This document shows positions 12,445 through 22,092 of a DNA stretch of 64,000 nucleotides, piece after piece. The notes under the pieces are model-generated. The model did not search any database and had not been told where the DNA came from. It was given only the letters and a program-made list of their open reading frames with translations. Where the stretch lies: assembly GCF_019285775.1 (NCBI RefSeq), contig NZ_CP079105.1, positions 4,100,603 to 4,164,602 of the forward strand, written 5' to 3'. This stretch comes from Skermania piniformis (GTDB lineage: Bacteria > Actinomycetota > Actinomycetes > Mycobacteriales > Mycobacteriaceae). A program made the translations under genes and the position numbers. Numbering within the stretch: position 1 is the first letter of the stretch; every line of letters begins with the position of its first letter.

Positions 12445-12861
12445 ATGCTGCGAACGATGCTGGGCGGAAAAATCCATCGAGCGACGGTCACCCAGGCCGA
12501 CCTGGACTACGTCGGATCCATCACGATCGACCGGACGCTGCTGCTCGCCGCGGACGTCATCGAGGGCGAGCAGGTTCAGGTGGTGGATCTCACCAACGGT
12601 TCCCGGCTCACGACATACGCGATCGAGGGCGAGGCCGATTCTGGTGTCATCGGAATCAACGGCGCTGCAGCCCATCTGATCGACCCGGGGGACATGGTGA
12701 TCATCATGTCGTTCCGCCAGGTGGACGATATCGAAGCGGTGATGCACGAGCCGCAGGTGGTCCATGTCGATTCCGAGAATCGGATCGTGGCGCTCGGAAG
12801 TGATCCGTCCGAGCCGGTTCCGGGTGCTGCCCAACAGATTTCAGGTTCGGGTGTGCGATGA
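12445..12861 (+). CDS. panD: Aspartate 1-decarboxylase (pyruvoyl-dependent), siderophore-linked paralogue
   Basis: Decarboxylates L-aspartate to beta-alanine. The start at 12445 is chosen over an upstream start at 12385 because it gives the canonical N-terminus [20 protein letters not shown] with GAGG five bases upstream. It also places the self-processing site exactly at Gly24-Ser25 (YVGSIT), where Ser25 becomes the pyruvoyl group. Lys9, Arg54-region and Tyr58-type landmarks and the GDMVIIMSF core are recognisable; the 138-residue length is typical. PanD normally serves pantothenate synthesis, but here it follows an NRPS, sits behind an iron box and overlaps the next gene, ornithine monooxygenase, by ATGA. 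I infer that it supplies beta-alanine as a siderophore building block, as required for exochelin MS-type peptides. Whether a second panD exists elsewhere in the genome cannot be seen. Confidence 0.93.
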   Translation: MLRTMLGGKIHRATVTQADLDYVGSITIDRTLLLAADVIEGEQVQVVDLTNGSRLTTYAIEGEADSGVIGINGAAAHLIDPGDMVIIMSFRQVDDIEAVMHEPQVVHVDSENRIVALGSDPSEPVPGAAQQISGSGVR

Positions 12862-14138
12862 GTGCGCGTCCGGAAAGTGCCGCGGTCGTCGATGTCCTCG
12901 GCGTCGGGTTCGGCCCGTCGAACCTCGGCTTGGCCATCGCGATCGCCGAGCACAACGAGGCGGCGCCGAAAGCCGTCATCACCGCCCGCTTCATCGAAGC
13001 AAAGGAAAAGTTCGGCTGGCATCCGGAAATGATGTTGCCGGGCGCCACGATGCAGGTGTCCTTTCTGAAGGATCTTGTCACCCAACGTAATGCCCGCAGC
13101 TATTACACGTTCTTGAATTATCTGACCCACCGCGGCCGGCTCAACGACTTCGTCAACCATCAGACGTTCTTTCCGACCCGGGTCGAGTTCGCCGACTATC
13201 TGGAATGGGCGGCCGACGCGGTCCGTGCCGACGTCGGCTACGGCAGCCGGGCAACCTCGGTGCGCTGGGCCGGGGACTGTTTCGTCGTCGAGGTGGCCGG
13301 GTCCACGCCGGAGACGATCCGGGCGCGCAACGTCGTGCTGGCAAGTGGGCTGACCGGCGTGCTGCCGGACGGAATCACCCCGTCGGGCCGGGTCTTTCAC
13401 AACCACGGCCTGCTCGGCCACCTGGCCCGGCTGCCCCGCTCGGCCGAACCGCGATTCGTGGTGATCGGTTCCGGTCAGAGCGCCGCGGAAGTAGTCGAGT
13501 ACCTGCATGCGAACTATCCCAGCGCCGGTGTGCATGCGGTGTTCGGCAAGTACGGGTTCACCCCGGCCGACGACAGCCCCTACGCGAACCGCATCTTCGA
13601 TCCGGCCGCGGTCGACGACTACTTCTCGTCGCCGCCCGAACTCCGCCGCCGGCTGATGGATTACCACCGCTCGACCAACTATTCGGCGGTCGACGGCGCG
13701 CTGATCGAGACGCTGTACGCGCGCGAGTACGCCGAGCGGGTGCGCGGCCCCCGCCGGCTCTTCATCCACGGCGCGTCCCGGGTCGCCTCGGTGACCGATT
13801 TCGGCGGCTGGGTCGATGTGGTGGTCGAGCACGGCCCGGCCGGCCTCGAAGATACGTTGCGCTGCGACGCGGTGATCTGCGCGACCGGATTCCGACCGAT
13901 CGACCTGCCCGCGCTGCTGGGTGACTTCACCGCCGAGGTCGAGTTCGATGCCGAAGGGGTACGGGTGGCGCGGGACTACCGGGTGATCACCAAGAAACCG
14001 ATCCCCGGCGGCCTCTACCTACAGGGCGGCACCGAACATACCCACGGGATCTCGTCGTCGCTGCTGTCGAACATCGCGGTCCGGTCGGACGAGATCGTCA
14101 AGTCGATCGCCCAGGCGCGGGTGCTGACCCCGGTCTGA
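12858..14138 (+). CDS. L-ornithine N5-monooxygenase (SidA/PvdA/IucD family)
   Basis: FAD- and NADPH-dependent hydroxylase that converts the side-chain amine of ornithine (or lysine) to the N-hydroxy amine, the first step toward hydroxamate iron ligands. Features are the N-terminal FAD motif [10 protein letters not shown] (about residues 15-24), the family signature [20 protein letters not shown], a central NADPH-binding stretch [12 protein letters not shown] near residue 200, and the late CATGFRP motif. Length (426 residues) is normal. It overlaps panD by four bases (ATGA), so the two are translationally coupled under the same iron box. Ornithine rather than lysine is inferred from the hydroxyornithine-type NRPS code and the formyltransferase in the locus. 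Just after the stop codon the first copy of the DUF222/HNH repeat begins. Confidence 0.93.
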   Translation: MSARPESAAVVDVLGVGFGPSNLGLAIAIAEHNEAAPKAVITARFIEAKEKFGWHPEMMLPGATMQVSFLKDLVTQRNARSYYTFLNYLTHRGRLNDFVNHQTFFPTRVEFADYLEWAADAVRADVGYGSRATSVRWAGDCFVVEVAGSTPETIRARNVVLASGLTGVLPDGITPSGRVFHNHGLLGHLARLPRSAEPRFVVIGSGQSAAEVVEYLHANYPSAGVHAVFGKYGFTPADDSPYANRIFDPAAVDDYFSSPPELRRRLMDYHRSTNYSAVDGALIETLYAREYAERVRGPRRLFIHGASRVASVTDFGGWVDVVVEHGPAGLEDTLRCDAVICATGFRPIDLPALLGDFTAEVEFDAEGVRVARDYRVITKKPIPGGLYLQGGTEHTHGISSSLLSNIAVRSDEIVKSIAQARVLTPV

Positions 14139-14143
14139 CGCGG

Positions 14144-15620
14144 CCGGACCTGCCGGTGGCCCCGCCGGGTGGGGCGGGGTGCCGGTGTCGGGCTGATTCA
14201 GAAGGGTGGGGGTTGGTCGTCCGGGGGTGGGGGTTTGCCGGGTGGTTGCTCGGCGTTGACCCTGACCCTGACGCTGGCCGGGACGGGTGTGTCGGGTGAG
14301 GTGAGGTCGATGGTGCCGGTGCCGTCGCGCAGGTAGATCCCGCCGGCCGGCGTGGCCCAGAGGTAAGTACCGGGGCTGCGGCGTCGGTAGCGCCAGCCGC
14401 GGTTTCCTTTGAGCCGGTGGTGTTTTCGGCAGAGCGGGGCGAGGTTGTCGCTGCTGGTGGGCCCGCCCCGGTCATGCGGGTGGGTGTGGTCGAGGTCGCA
14501 GCCACGGGCGGGGCGGTTGCAGTACGGGAACACACACGTGTTGCTGGTCTGCACGACCTGTTCGCGCAGCCGGTCCGGGATCTGATACGCATCGGTCTGG
14601 ACATGCCCGGCGAGGTCCAGCACCGGGCGCACCGTGACCTTCGCGTCCGGGCTGCCGCACCAAGCACGGATCGCCCTCGATACCGACTGGTGTCGGCGAC
14701 GACGCATCGACCCGGCCCAGGAGGCCACCGGCCCCGGGGAGCTGATCGGCACCGATATGCACATGCAGCTGGATGTCGCGCGGCGTGCGGCGGTGCAACG
14801 CGGGCGGTTTGGGTTCTGCTGCGTCGAACGGCAACCCCGGCTGCCGGCGCGCCAACTCACCCAACGCGGTCGAGCGCCGCGCATCGAGTGAGTCGGTGCT
14901 GCCACACGCCGCCAAATCGTCGGCGATATCGGCGAGGGCGTGGTTCGGGTCCACGGCATCGGTCAGGTCCAACTCACCTTCGATCCGGACCGTGCCTTTC
15001 AGACTGACGGTGCGGGTGTCGATGTCGACCCTGCGGGTATCAATGGCGAGCTCTTCTTTCGCAGCGTCCGGGTCGGCCAGGATCCGGGCTTCCTCGACCA
15101 ACCGATCCAACTGCGCCCACGACACCGTCCCCGCGTACGCCGCGAGCCGCTCGTCGACAAACGCGGCCGCCTCCAGCGACAAGCCGATAGTGGCATCGGC
15201 GATCCGCCGCGCTCGCCACCACGGCGTCTGCCCGGCCTTGACTCGTTCCCACAGACGCGGCAACCGATAGCAGACTTCGAGCACCGCCCCGACATACGAC
15301 ATCCCGGACTCGGTCGAATGCCGCAACGCGACCGCCAACTCCGCAACCGCAGCCTCGCCCACCTCCGGCGAACCCGCACCACCCGGGGTGACCCACCCCA
15401 CCCCGAACCGATCCACCTCGCTATCACCCACCGGCGCATGCCAACGACACCACTCGACCGTCAACTCGGCCCGCTCCACCGCGACCCGCTCCGCCGCCGC
15501 CCGGTTGGCCCGCAACCCCGCCAACACCACCCGCGCAGAACCAACACCAAACCCGATACCGGGAGCAAAAGCACTGGCTGCGGTCATATACCTATTGCAT
15601 CACGACCCACCGACACGTTT
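14144..15620. repeat. Direct repeat copy 1 (DUF222/HNH unit)
   Basis: A ~1.48 kb unit, near-identical over most of its length to 24017-25558 in the same orientation. The left edge (CCGGACCTGCCGGTGGCC) begins 5 bp after the monooxygenase stop. The right edge (CCCACCGACACGTTT) ends 13 bp before the exporter stop, so the unit fills a convergent intergenic gap. I see no target-site duplication. Confidence 0.85.
14198..15587 (-). pseudogene. DUF222 / HNH endonuclease (13E12 repeat family), frameshifted copy
   Basis: The N-terminal DUF222 part reads from ATG at 15587 and matches the intact paralogue at 24071-25525 almost residue for residue up to SPTPV-IE. There an extra C in the CCC run at 14674-14676 (the other copy has CC) shifts the frame. 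The HNH nuclease end (CVFPYC, LDHTHPHD, NLAPLCRKHH) continues in the neighbouring frame to 14198. Without the shift the product would be about 460 residues. A linker of ~20 residues present in the other copy is also missing. These proteins are repeated in many Mycobacteriales genomes and are suspected selfish or mobile homing-type elements; their real function is unknown. A sequencing error could also explain the shift. Confidence 0.85.
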
Positions 15621-15633
15621 TGCGTCCGTGAAC

Positions 15634-17448
15634 TCAGCCGACCTTCGGTGCCTCGGCCGCTTGCGACTCCCACGCTCGCCATAGTTGCGCGTAACGGCCG
15701 CCGCCGGCGGCGACGAGGTCGGCGTGCGTTCCCTGCTCCACGATGCGGCCGTGATCGAGGACGACAACCCGGTCGGCTGCCGCCGCTTGGGTCAACCGGT
15801 GGGCGACGATCAATGTCGTCCGCCCCCGGGTCGCGGCTGCGGCCGACTGCTCCAGGTCGCGGGCGCCCGCGCTGCCGGCCTCGGCGGTCGCTTCGTCCAG
15901 GATCGCCACCGCGGGATCGCGCAGCACCAGCCGGGCCAACGCGAGTTGCTGCGCCTGTGCGGCGGTGAGCGCGTGCCCGCCCTCGCCGACTTCGGTGTCC
16001 AGCCCGTCCGGCAGCGCGTCCACCCACGGCAACGCCGCTACCAGGGACAACGCCGCCCGCACCGCGTCGGCCGGGGCGTCCGGCCGGGTGAGGCGCAGGT
16101 CGTCGATCAGCGGGCCGGCGAAGACGTGCACCTCCTGACTGATGATGGCGACCTGGTCTCGGACCTGCTCCGCGGTCAGCTCCGCCAGCGGAACACCGCC
16201 GATCTCGGCCTGCCCGCGTCGCGGGACGAGCAGCCCGGCGGCGATGGCGGCCAAGGTGGACTTCCCGGCCCCGGTGGGCCCGACCAGCGCCACCCGTTCG
16301 CCGGGCGCGAGCCGGATATCCACGTTGTGCAACACGGTCGGTCCGTCGTCGTAGGCGAACTCGATCCTGGTCAGGTTCAGCGAGGTATCGGCCGGTGCAG
16401 CCGCGAGCCGCTCCGGCCGGACCGCCGCATCCGGGATCTGCACCACGCCGACCAGCCGGGCCAGGCTCGCGCCCGCAGACTGCACCTCGTCGAAGCTGTG
16501 CAGGATGTCGCCGACCGGACCGAAGAGCCGGTGGAATACCAGCGCTGCGGCCGTGGCCGCACCGACCGTGACCAGGTCGGCCCGCACCAGGAAGAACCCG
16601 GTCACGAGCACCACCGCGAGTCCGATGAACTCGGCCCGGTTGGTCCGGCCGACAAACCGGGTGAACAGGGTGACGATCTGGATCGAGAGGTCCCGGGCGC
16701 GGATCGCCGATCGGTCGATCCCCTGCAGTCGCTGCGCCTCGAGGCCGTACGCGTGCACGGTGCGCGCCCCGAGCATGCTCTCCATCAGCGCCTGCGACCG
16801 GGCCGATACCGCGACCCGCTGCTCGGCGTACATCGGCGCCGAGCGGCGCAGGTACCAGCGCAACCCGAACAGGTAGAACGGCGCGGCAACCAGGCCGGCG
16901 AGCCCGAGCCGCCAGTCGAGGCCGGTCATCGCCACGATGCCGAGAACGGTCATCAGCAACGACCCGATCATCATCGGCAGTACGTCGGTGACCGCGCGGC
17001 CGATCGTGTTGACGTCGTCGCCGATGCGGGCGAGCAGATCCCCCTTGCCGGCGCGCTCCAGCACCGTGCTGGGCAGGACCAGGACCCGCGCGACCACCCG
17101 TTCGCGCAGCGTGGCCAGCAGGGTTTCGCCGAGCCGGCTGATCAGGTAGCTCGACAGCCCGGCGGTCAGCCCACCGACGACCGCCGCGACGACGATCACC
17201 ACGGCGATCGGCGTGATCGACGATGCAGTACCACCGGCTCGTACCCGGTCGACCAGTTCGCCGAAGACGTACACCGGGGCTACCGCGGCGGCGGCGGCGA
17301 TCACGCCGACGATCACCACCATGACGGTCGCCCGCCAGTGCCGGCGCAGCTCACCGGCCAACCACGCCCACGACTGCCGTGATGTGGCGGTCGGTAGCAA
17401 CTGCCCGGTCGTCACCTCCGGATCGGTCACCGCAATTTGATCGGTCAC
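15634..17448 (-). CDS. ABC exporter half-transporter (TMD-NBD), catalytic-site Walker partner
   Basis: Type IV ABC exporter with six predicted membrane helices in the N-terminal ~330 residues and a C-terminal ATPase domain. The ATPase has a canonical Walker A (GPTGAGKS), Walker B with catalytic Glu (AILDEATAE) and H-loop (AHRLT), but its signature motif is degenerate (ALTAAQ instead of LSGGQ). Its partner, directly upstream and overlapping by ATGA, has the reverse pattern, so the two should form a heterodimer with one working and one dead ATP site. Position in the siderophore locus suggests export of the siderophore, like ExiT of the mycobacterial exochelin locus. Import of ferri-siderophore, as by IrtAB, is the alternative; no siderophore-interacting reductase domain is fused here. 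Confidence 0.88.
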   Translation of the reverse strand: MTDQIAVTDPEVTTGQLLPTATSRQSWAWLAGELRRHWRATVMVVIVGVIAAAAAVAPVYVFGELVDRVRAGGTASSITPIAVVIVVAAVVGGLTAGLSSYLISRLGETLLATLRERVVARVLVLPSTVLERAGKGDLLARIGDDVNTIGRAVTDVLPMMIGSLLMTVLGIVAMTGLDWRLGLAGLVAAPFYLFGLRWYLRRSAPMYAEQRVAVSARSQALMESMLGARTVHAYGLEAQRLQGIDRSAIRARDLSIQIVTLFTRFVGRTNRAEFIGLAVVLVTGFFLVRADLVTVGAATAAALVFHRLFGPVGDILHSFDEVQSAGASLARLVGVVQIPDAAVRPERLAAAPADTSLNLTRIEFAYDDGPTVLHNVDIRLAPGERVALVGPTGAGKSTLAAIAAGLLVPRRGQAEIGGVPLAELTAEQVRDQVAIISQEVHVFAGPLIDDLRLTRPDAPADAVRAALSLVAALPWVDALPDGLDTEVGEGGHALTAAQAQQLALARLVLRDPAVAILDEATAEAGSAGARDLEQSAAAATRGRTTLIVAHRLTQAAAADRVVVLDHGRIVEQGTHADLVAAGGGRYAQLWRAWESQAAEAPKVG

Positions 17449-19175
17449 CGCAGCACCGCCTGTCGGTAGTCGGCGTCGGCCGCGCTCAGCTCGGTATGCG
17501 TGCCGACCGCAGCCACCTTGCCGTCGCGTACCAGCACGACCCGGTCGGTGGTGGCCAGCAGCGCCGGGCTGCTGGTCACCAATATCGTCGTGAACTCGCC
17601 GGCCGGCCGATGCCGCAACCCGGCAACGCCGTCGGCCACCGCCTGCTCGGTGACGGCGTCGATCGCGGTCGTCGGATCGTGCAGTACCAGAATCGCCGGC
17701 TGGGCGAGGAGCGCGCGGGCCAAAGCCACCCGCTGCCGCTGACCGCCGGACAGGCTGGAGCCGCGCTCGGCGACCGCGGCCTGCAGGCCGTCCGAGCGAC
17801 CGGCCACCACATCGTGCGCGGCGGACGCCTGCAGCACCTGCCCGACGAAACCCTCGTCGGCGTCGGCCGCGCCGGCAGTGACGTTGGAGCCGATCGTGCC
17901 GCTGAAGATGTCGGTCTGGTGTGGCTCGACGAGCAACGGACGGCGGCCGGTGCCGTGGTCCAACCGATGCAACGCGACGTCACCGACCCGGACACTGCCG
18001 CGGTAGTCGGCGGGCGCCACCCGTCCCGACAGCACCGCCACGAGTGCCTCGGCATCGCCTGCCTGCGGCGCCACGATGCCGACCAGCTCGCCCGGCGCGA
18101 CCGCCAGATCCAGACCGGCGAGCGATCGGTGTTCGAGCCCGACGATGTCGACGCCGTGCGGTGGCGCGCCCGGCGCCGAACCCGCGGCCGGAAGCACGAA
18201 CGGTGCGTTGAACACCGCCGCCACCCGGTCCGCGGATGCGCGCGCCTCGGCGACCCAGCCGGCCACCACGGTCAGCTGGGTCAGCGGCTCGATGAGGAAC
18301 TGCGCGAGCCCGATGACCGTGACGAACTGGCCGATGCTGATCCGCCCGTCGAGCGCGAGCCAGCCGGCCGCGATGGCGATCGCCGCCGCGAGCAGGTTGC
18401 TCAGCGTGGTCGACGCGGCGGTGAACCCGGACTGGGTACGCGCGGCGCTCAGCGTGGCCGCCAAGGATTCCTGGCTGACGACCCGATATCGCCGGGCGGC
18501 AACGTCGTGGGCGCCGAGACCACGCAGCGGCCGGAGCCCGGAGACCAGGTCGGTGGCCACCGATGCCGCCCGTCCCGCTGCCTCCTGCCGTCCCTGCACC
18601 CGCCGCGCGATCAACGGTGCGCCCAGCTGCAGCAGGTACGCCACCACCGGCGTACCGATGAGCACGCCGAGACCGAGCGGCACATCGATCACCAGCAGCA
18701 CGATGGCCGACACCACCGTCGCGGTGACCGCAGCCACGATCCGGGGAATGTAGTCGAGCAGGTACGACGCGTTGTCCGCATCGCTGCTGGCGATCGTCAA
18801 CAGCTCGCCCGTGCGCAGGTCGGTCCGCAGACCGCGCGGCCGGAGGATGGTCGAGGCGAGCTCCACTCGGAGCGTGCAACCCTCACCGGCCTCGGCGTAG
18901 GTCAGCCAGCGCGCGCCGTAGCGCCACATCATGCTGAGCACGACGAAGAGCGCCGCCAACACCGCGATCCAGAACGCGAGCGCGGCGGCATCCCCGGTGT
19001 CGACGGCCTGGTCGATGACGACCCCGATGACGACCGGAACGAGCACCTCGCACACCTGGTGCAGGCCGTACATGAGCGAACCGACCGACAACCATCGTCG
19101 GTTGCGGGCGATTCCACCGATCAAGACTTTCGAACCCGAAGTCGAGCCGGACTCGGCCGCAACATCGTTCGACAA
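17445..19175 (-). CDS. ABC exporter half-transporter (TMD-NBD), degenerate Walker partner
   Basis: First gene of the exporter pair, 576 residues, with six membrane helices then an ATPase domain. The P-loop is degenerate (APQAGDAEAL, no GKS/T), Walker B ends Asp-Pro (VLHDPTTAID) instead of Asp-Glu, and the switch His is lost (VTSSPAL). The signature is perfect (SLSGGQRQRVALARAL). It therefore contributes only the LSGGQ to the composite ATP site made with the downstream subunit. The start is TTG at 19175 with a GGGAG ribosome-binding site about eight bases upstream; no ATG fits the frame there. The promoter region is shared divergently with the formyltransferase and carries an iron box. Role inferred: siderophore export. 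Confidence 0.88.
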   Translation of the reverse strand: MSNDVAAESGSTSGSKVLIGGIARNRRWLSVGSLMYGLHQVCEVLVPVVIGVVIDQAVDTGDAAALAFWIAVLAALFVVLSMMWRYGARWLTYAEAGEGCTLRVELASTILRPRGLRTDLRTGELLTIASSDADNASYLLDYIPRIVAAVTATVVSAIVLLVIDVPLGLGVLIGTPVVAYLLQLGAPLIARRVQGRQEAAGRAASVATDLVSGLRPLRGLGAHDVAARRYRVVSQESLAATLSAARTQSGFTAASTTLSNLLAAAIAIAAGWLALDGRISIGQFVTVIGLAQFLIEPLTQLTVVAGWVAEARASADRVAAVFNAPFVLPAAGSAPGAPPHGVDIVGLEHRSLAGLDLAVAPGELVGIVAPQAGDAEALVAVLSGRVAPADYRGSVRVGDVALHRLDHGTGRRPLLVEPHQTDIFSGTIGSNVTAGAADADEGFVGQVLQASAAHDVVAGRSDGLQAAVAERGSSLSGGQRQRVALARALLAQPAILVLHDPTTAIDAVTEQAVADGVAGLRHRPAGEFTTILVTSSPALLATTDRVVLVRDGKVAAVGTHTELSAADADYRQAVLR

Positions 19176-19205
19176 TTTCCGACTCCCGATGGTTCCCGAC
19201 TATAT

Positions 19206-19224
19206 GTAGTATAGGCTACCCTAA
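19206..19224. promoter_or_regulatory. DtxR/IdeR iron box in divergent exporter / formyltransferase promoter
   Basis: GTAGTATAGGCTACCCTAA matches 15 of 19 bases of the IdeR consensus. It lies midway between the TTG start of the ABC exporter gene (19175, minus) and the ATG of the formyltransferase (19247, plus), so one site can control both operons in response to iron. Confidence 0.75.
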
Positions 19225-19246
19225 TATATAGTGAAGGCGGGTAATC

Positions 19247-20197
19247 ATGCGGGTGGCAGTGTTCGGTTACCAGACCTGGGGGCACAAGACACTCGGCGCA
19301 TTGCTGAACTCGCCGCACGAGGTGGTGCTGGTCGCCACCCACCCGCCCAGCGCGCAGCCGTACGAGACGATCTGGGCCGACTCGGTCGAAGATCTGGCCC
19401 GCACCCACGGGATCCCGGTGCACCTGGCGCAGCGCCCGGACCAGGCGATGCGCGCGCAGGTCGAAGCCGCGAAGCCGGACATCATCGTGGCGAACAACTG
19501 GCGCACGTTGCTTCCCCCCGAGCTGTACGACCTGCCGCCGCACGGCACGTTGAACCTGCACGATTCGCTGCTCCCGCGCTTCTGCGGCTTCTCGCCGGTG
19601 CTGTGGGCGCTGATCAGCGGCGCAACCGAGGTCGGACTGACCGCACACCGGATGGATGCCGACCTGGACACCGGCGACGTCCTGCTGCAACGAAGCGTGC
19701 CGATCGGGCCCGACGACACCGGCACCGACCTGGTCCACGCCACCATCGAGTTGATCCCCGAGGTGTTGCTGGCCGCCCTGGACCGGATCGAGTCCGGCAC
19801 CGCCGCCTGGACGCCGCAGAATCTCGACGATCGCACCTTCTTCCACAAGCGGGTCGAGGCCGACAGCCGGATCGACTGGCGCTGGCCGGCCGAGCAGATC
19901 GAACGCCTGGTCCGCGCGCTGTCCGAGCCGTACCCGCCCGCGTTCACCTTCTTCCGCGGCGAACGAATCCAGATCGTCAAGGCATCGCTGTCCCGCTGTC
20001 GGTACGGCGGCACGCCCGGCCGGGTCTTCATCCGCGAGGGCGCGGGCATGGTGATCGTCACCGGCGCCGACGCGCACCTGGGGGAGCGCCGCGGGCTCGT
20101 CGTGGAACGGGTACGTACCGCGGACGGGACCGAGCACGCCGCGCTGGACTACTTCGGCCGCGGTGGCGGATATCTCACCGACTCGCCGGCCGGCTGA
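19247..20197 (+). CDS. N5-hydroxyornithine formyltransferase (methionyl-tRNA formyltransferase-like, FxbA-type)
   Basis: Transfers a formyl group from N10-formyl-tetrahydrofolate, here presumably to N5-hydroxyornithine, giving a formyl hydroxamate iron ligand. The N-terminal Rossmann-like formyltransferase domain has the catalytic signature LNLHDSLLPRF (Asn and His) followed by AHRMDADLDTGDVLLQ with the catalytic Asp; a C-terminal OB-like domain follows. The 316 residues fit both Fmt and siderophore formyltransferases. Location between siderophore export and import genes, right after an iron box, argues for the siderophore role of FxbA (exochelin) or Rft (rhodochelin) rather than translation initiation. 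It converges with the importer ATPase gene 18 bases downstream. Confidence 0.88.
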   Translation: MRVAVFGYQTWGHKTLGALLNSPHEVVLVATHPPSAQPYETIWADSVEDLARTHGIPVHLAQRPDQAMRAQVEAAKPDIIVANNWRTLLPPELYDLPPHGTLNLHDSLLPRFCGFSPVLWALISGATEVGLTAHRMDADLDTGDVLLQRSVPIGPDDTGTDLVHATIELIPEVLLAALDRIESGTAAWTPQNLDDRTFFHKRVEADSRIDWRWPAEQIERLVRALSEPYPPAFTFFRGERIQIVKASLSRCRYGGTPGRVFIREGAGMVIVTGADAHLGERRGLVVERVRTADGTEHAALDYFGRGGGYLTDSPAG

Positions 20198-20215
20198 ACC
20201 GGACCTGGGCGAGCG

Positions 20216-21043
20216 TCACCCGCCGTGCGCTCTCGGCGCGGCGACGGCGCGCGCCTGTCGCGGAATCACCAGTGGTGTGTGGGTCTCCGGGTCGTCGATC
20301 ACCCGGCAGGACAGCCCGAACACCGCCTCCACCAGGTCCGCGGTGACCAGCTCGCCGGGAGCACCTTCGGCGACCACCCGACCGTCCCGCATGGCGATCA
20401 GGTGATCGGCATACCGGCAGGCGTGGTTGAGATCGTGCAGGACCGCGACCATCGTCGTGCCCTCCGCGCGGTTGAGCGTGACGAACAGGTCCAGCAGCTC
20501 GATCTGATATGCGATGTCGAGGAACGTGGTGGGCTCGTCCAGCAACATGATCGAGGTCTGCTGGGCCAGCACCATCGCCACCCAGACCCGCTGCCGCTGG
20601 CCGCCGGACAGCTCGTCGACGTGCCGACCCGACAGCTCGGCGACCCCGGTCGCCACCATCGCCGCGCGGACCGCCGCTTCGTCGTCGGCCGACCACTGCT
20701 GGATCAGCTTCTGGTGCGGAAACCGCCCACGCGAGACCAGATCGGCCACCGAGATCCCGTCGGGCGCGATGGAGCTCTGCGGTAGCAGCCCGAGCCGCCG
20801 CGCCACTTCCTTGGCCGGATAGCTGTGGATGTCCTTTCCGTCCAGCAGCACGGTCCCGGACTTCGGCTTCAGCAGCCGGGCGAGCGCGCGCAGCAACGTC
20901 GACTTGCCACACGCATTCGGCCCGACGATCACGGTGAAAGCGTTGTCCGGAATCGGCACGGTGAGCTGCTCGCTGATGATCCGATCGGCGTAGCCGAGCG
21001 TCACCTCGTTCGCCGACAACCGGTTTGCCGCAGCTTCCATCAC
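20216..21043 (-). CDS. Ferric-siderophore ABC importer, ATP-binding protein (FecE/FhuC type)
   Basis: ATPase of an iron-siderophore importer. Walker A is GPNACGKST, signature ELSGGQRQRVWVAMVL, Walker B IMLLDEPTTFLD and H-loop LHDLNHA; the length of 275 residues is usual. It is the third gene of a minus-strand operon after two FecCD permeases. The GTG start at 21043 overlaps the permease stop as GTGA; the next codon, ATG at 21040, would give a TGATG overlap and is equally possible. Together with the permeases it corresponds to the FxuA-C-like uptake system of exochelin loci. No periplasmic-type binding lipoprotein is encoded anywhere in the window, so that component must come from elsewhere. 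Confidence 0.93.
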   Translation of the reverse strand: MMEAAANRLSANEVTLGYADRIISEQLTVPIPDNAFTVIVGPNACGKSTLLRALARLLKPKSGTVLLDGKDIHSYPAKEVARRLGLLPQSSIAPDGISVADLVSRGRFPHQKLIQQWSADDEAAVRAAMVATGVAELSGRHVDELSGGQRQRVWVAMVLAQQTSIMLLDEPTTFLDIAYQIELLDLFVTLNRAEGTTMVAVLHDLNHACRYADHLIAMRDGRVVAEGAPGELVTADLVEAVFGLSCRVIDDPETHTPLVIPRQARAVAAPRAHGG

Positions 21044-22092
21044 GATCGCCCCTGTCTCGCCAGCAGCCAGGCGAAGTACGCCCCGCCGACCGACACCGTC
21101 ACCACCCCGACCGGCAGCGGATTCGGCGCGAACAGCCGCTGCCCCAGCCAGTCACACCCGACCACCAGAAACGCTCCCATCGCCGCCGACGTGCCCATCG
21201 CCACGCCGGCCGACCCGGCAAGCCGGCGCGCCAGCTGCGGTGCCGCCAGCGCGACGAAGCTGACCGGCCCGGCAACCGCCGTCGCCAGCGCCGTGAACGC
21301 GACACCGATCACCAGGTACGCCGACTGCACCCGGGATACCTGCAGCCCCAGTGCACTCGCCGCGTCGTCGCCCAGATCGAGCAGGGTCAACCGGGACCCG
21401 AGGGCCACCACGACCGCGCCGAGCAGCAGCAACGTGATTCCCGCCGGGAGCACCGCGGCCCAGTCTGCGCCGTTCAGGCTGCCGGTCTGCCAGATCGCCG
21501 CCGACATCGCGGTGTGCAGATCCGACTTGATGATCAGCCACTGGTTGACCGAGGCGAGCATCGCGGCGATCGCAATGCCGGAGACGATCAGCCGGAATCC
21601 CTGGAAGCCGTATCGGGTGGCGAAGAGGTACACCACGAGCGCGGTCAGCAGGCCACCGATCAGCGCCCCGGCCGCGGTTCGGTAGTAGTCGCTGCCGAAC
21701 CAGGTGATCGTCACCAGCACGCCGGTGTACGCCCCGACGTCGAAGCCGATCACGTCCGGGCTGCCGAGCGGATTGCGGGTCAACGACTGGACGATCGCCC
21801 CGGCCATCCCCAGCGCGGCGCCCACGACGAGCCCGAGCACGACTCGGGGCAGCCGCCATTGCACGACGACCGTGTTGGTCACCCGGGGACCACGCCCGAG
21901 CAGCGCCTGGATCACCTCCTGGGGCGGCACCAGGTAGTCACCGGTGGACAACGCCAGGATCGACACCGCCAGGGCGGCGATCACCAGCACCGCGCCGACC
22001 GCGACCGGTCGCAGCCCGATCCGGACCGGACCAGCGACCGGGAGCGCAACGACGGCGACCCGACGGCCGAAGTCGATGTTCCCGGCGTTCAC
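21040..22092 (-). CDS. FecCD-family ferric-siderophore permease
   Basis: Integral membrane subunit of an iron-siderophore ABC importer, 350 residues with about ten hydrophobic helices. Family landmarks are GAALGMAGAIVQSLTRNPLGSPDVIGF near residue 95 (the conserved GAxLxxxGxxxQxxxRNPLAxPxxLG pattern) and the late GPVSFVALAAPQLARRLAG segment that contacts the ATPase. It overlaps the upstream permease by ATGA and the downstream ATPase by GTGA. The two permeases are different enough to be the two halves of a heterodimeric channel rather than a recent duplication. Confidence 0.92.
   Translation of the reverse strand: MNAGNIDFGRRVAVVALPVAGPVRIGLRPVAVGAVLVIAALAVSILALSTGDYLVPPQEVIQALLGRGPRVTNTVVVQWRLPRVVLGLVVGAALGMAGAIVQSLTRNPLGSPDVIGFDVGAYTGVLVTITWFGSDYYRTAAGALIGGLLTALVVYLFATRYGFQGFRLIVSGIAIAAMLASVNQWLIIKSDLHTAMSAAIWQTGSLNGADWAAVLPAGITLLLLGAVVVALGSRLTLLDLGDDAASALGLQVSRVQSAYLVIGVAFTALATAVAGPVSFVALAAPQLARRLAGSAGVAMGTSAAMGAFLVVGCDWLGQRLFAPNPLPVGVVTVSVGGAYFAWLLARQGRS

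Noticed and set aside
14144-15620. Insertion sequence with transposase
   Set aside because: No transposase, terminal inverted repeats or target duplication; the coding content is DUF222/HNH, so only a repeat unit is claimed.
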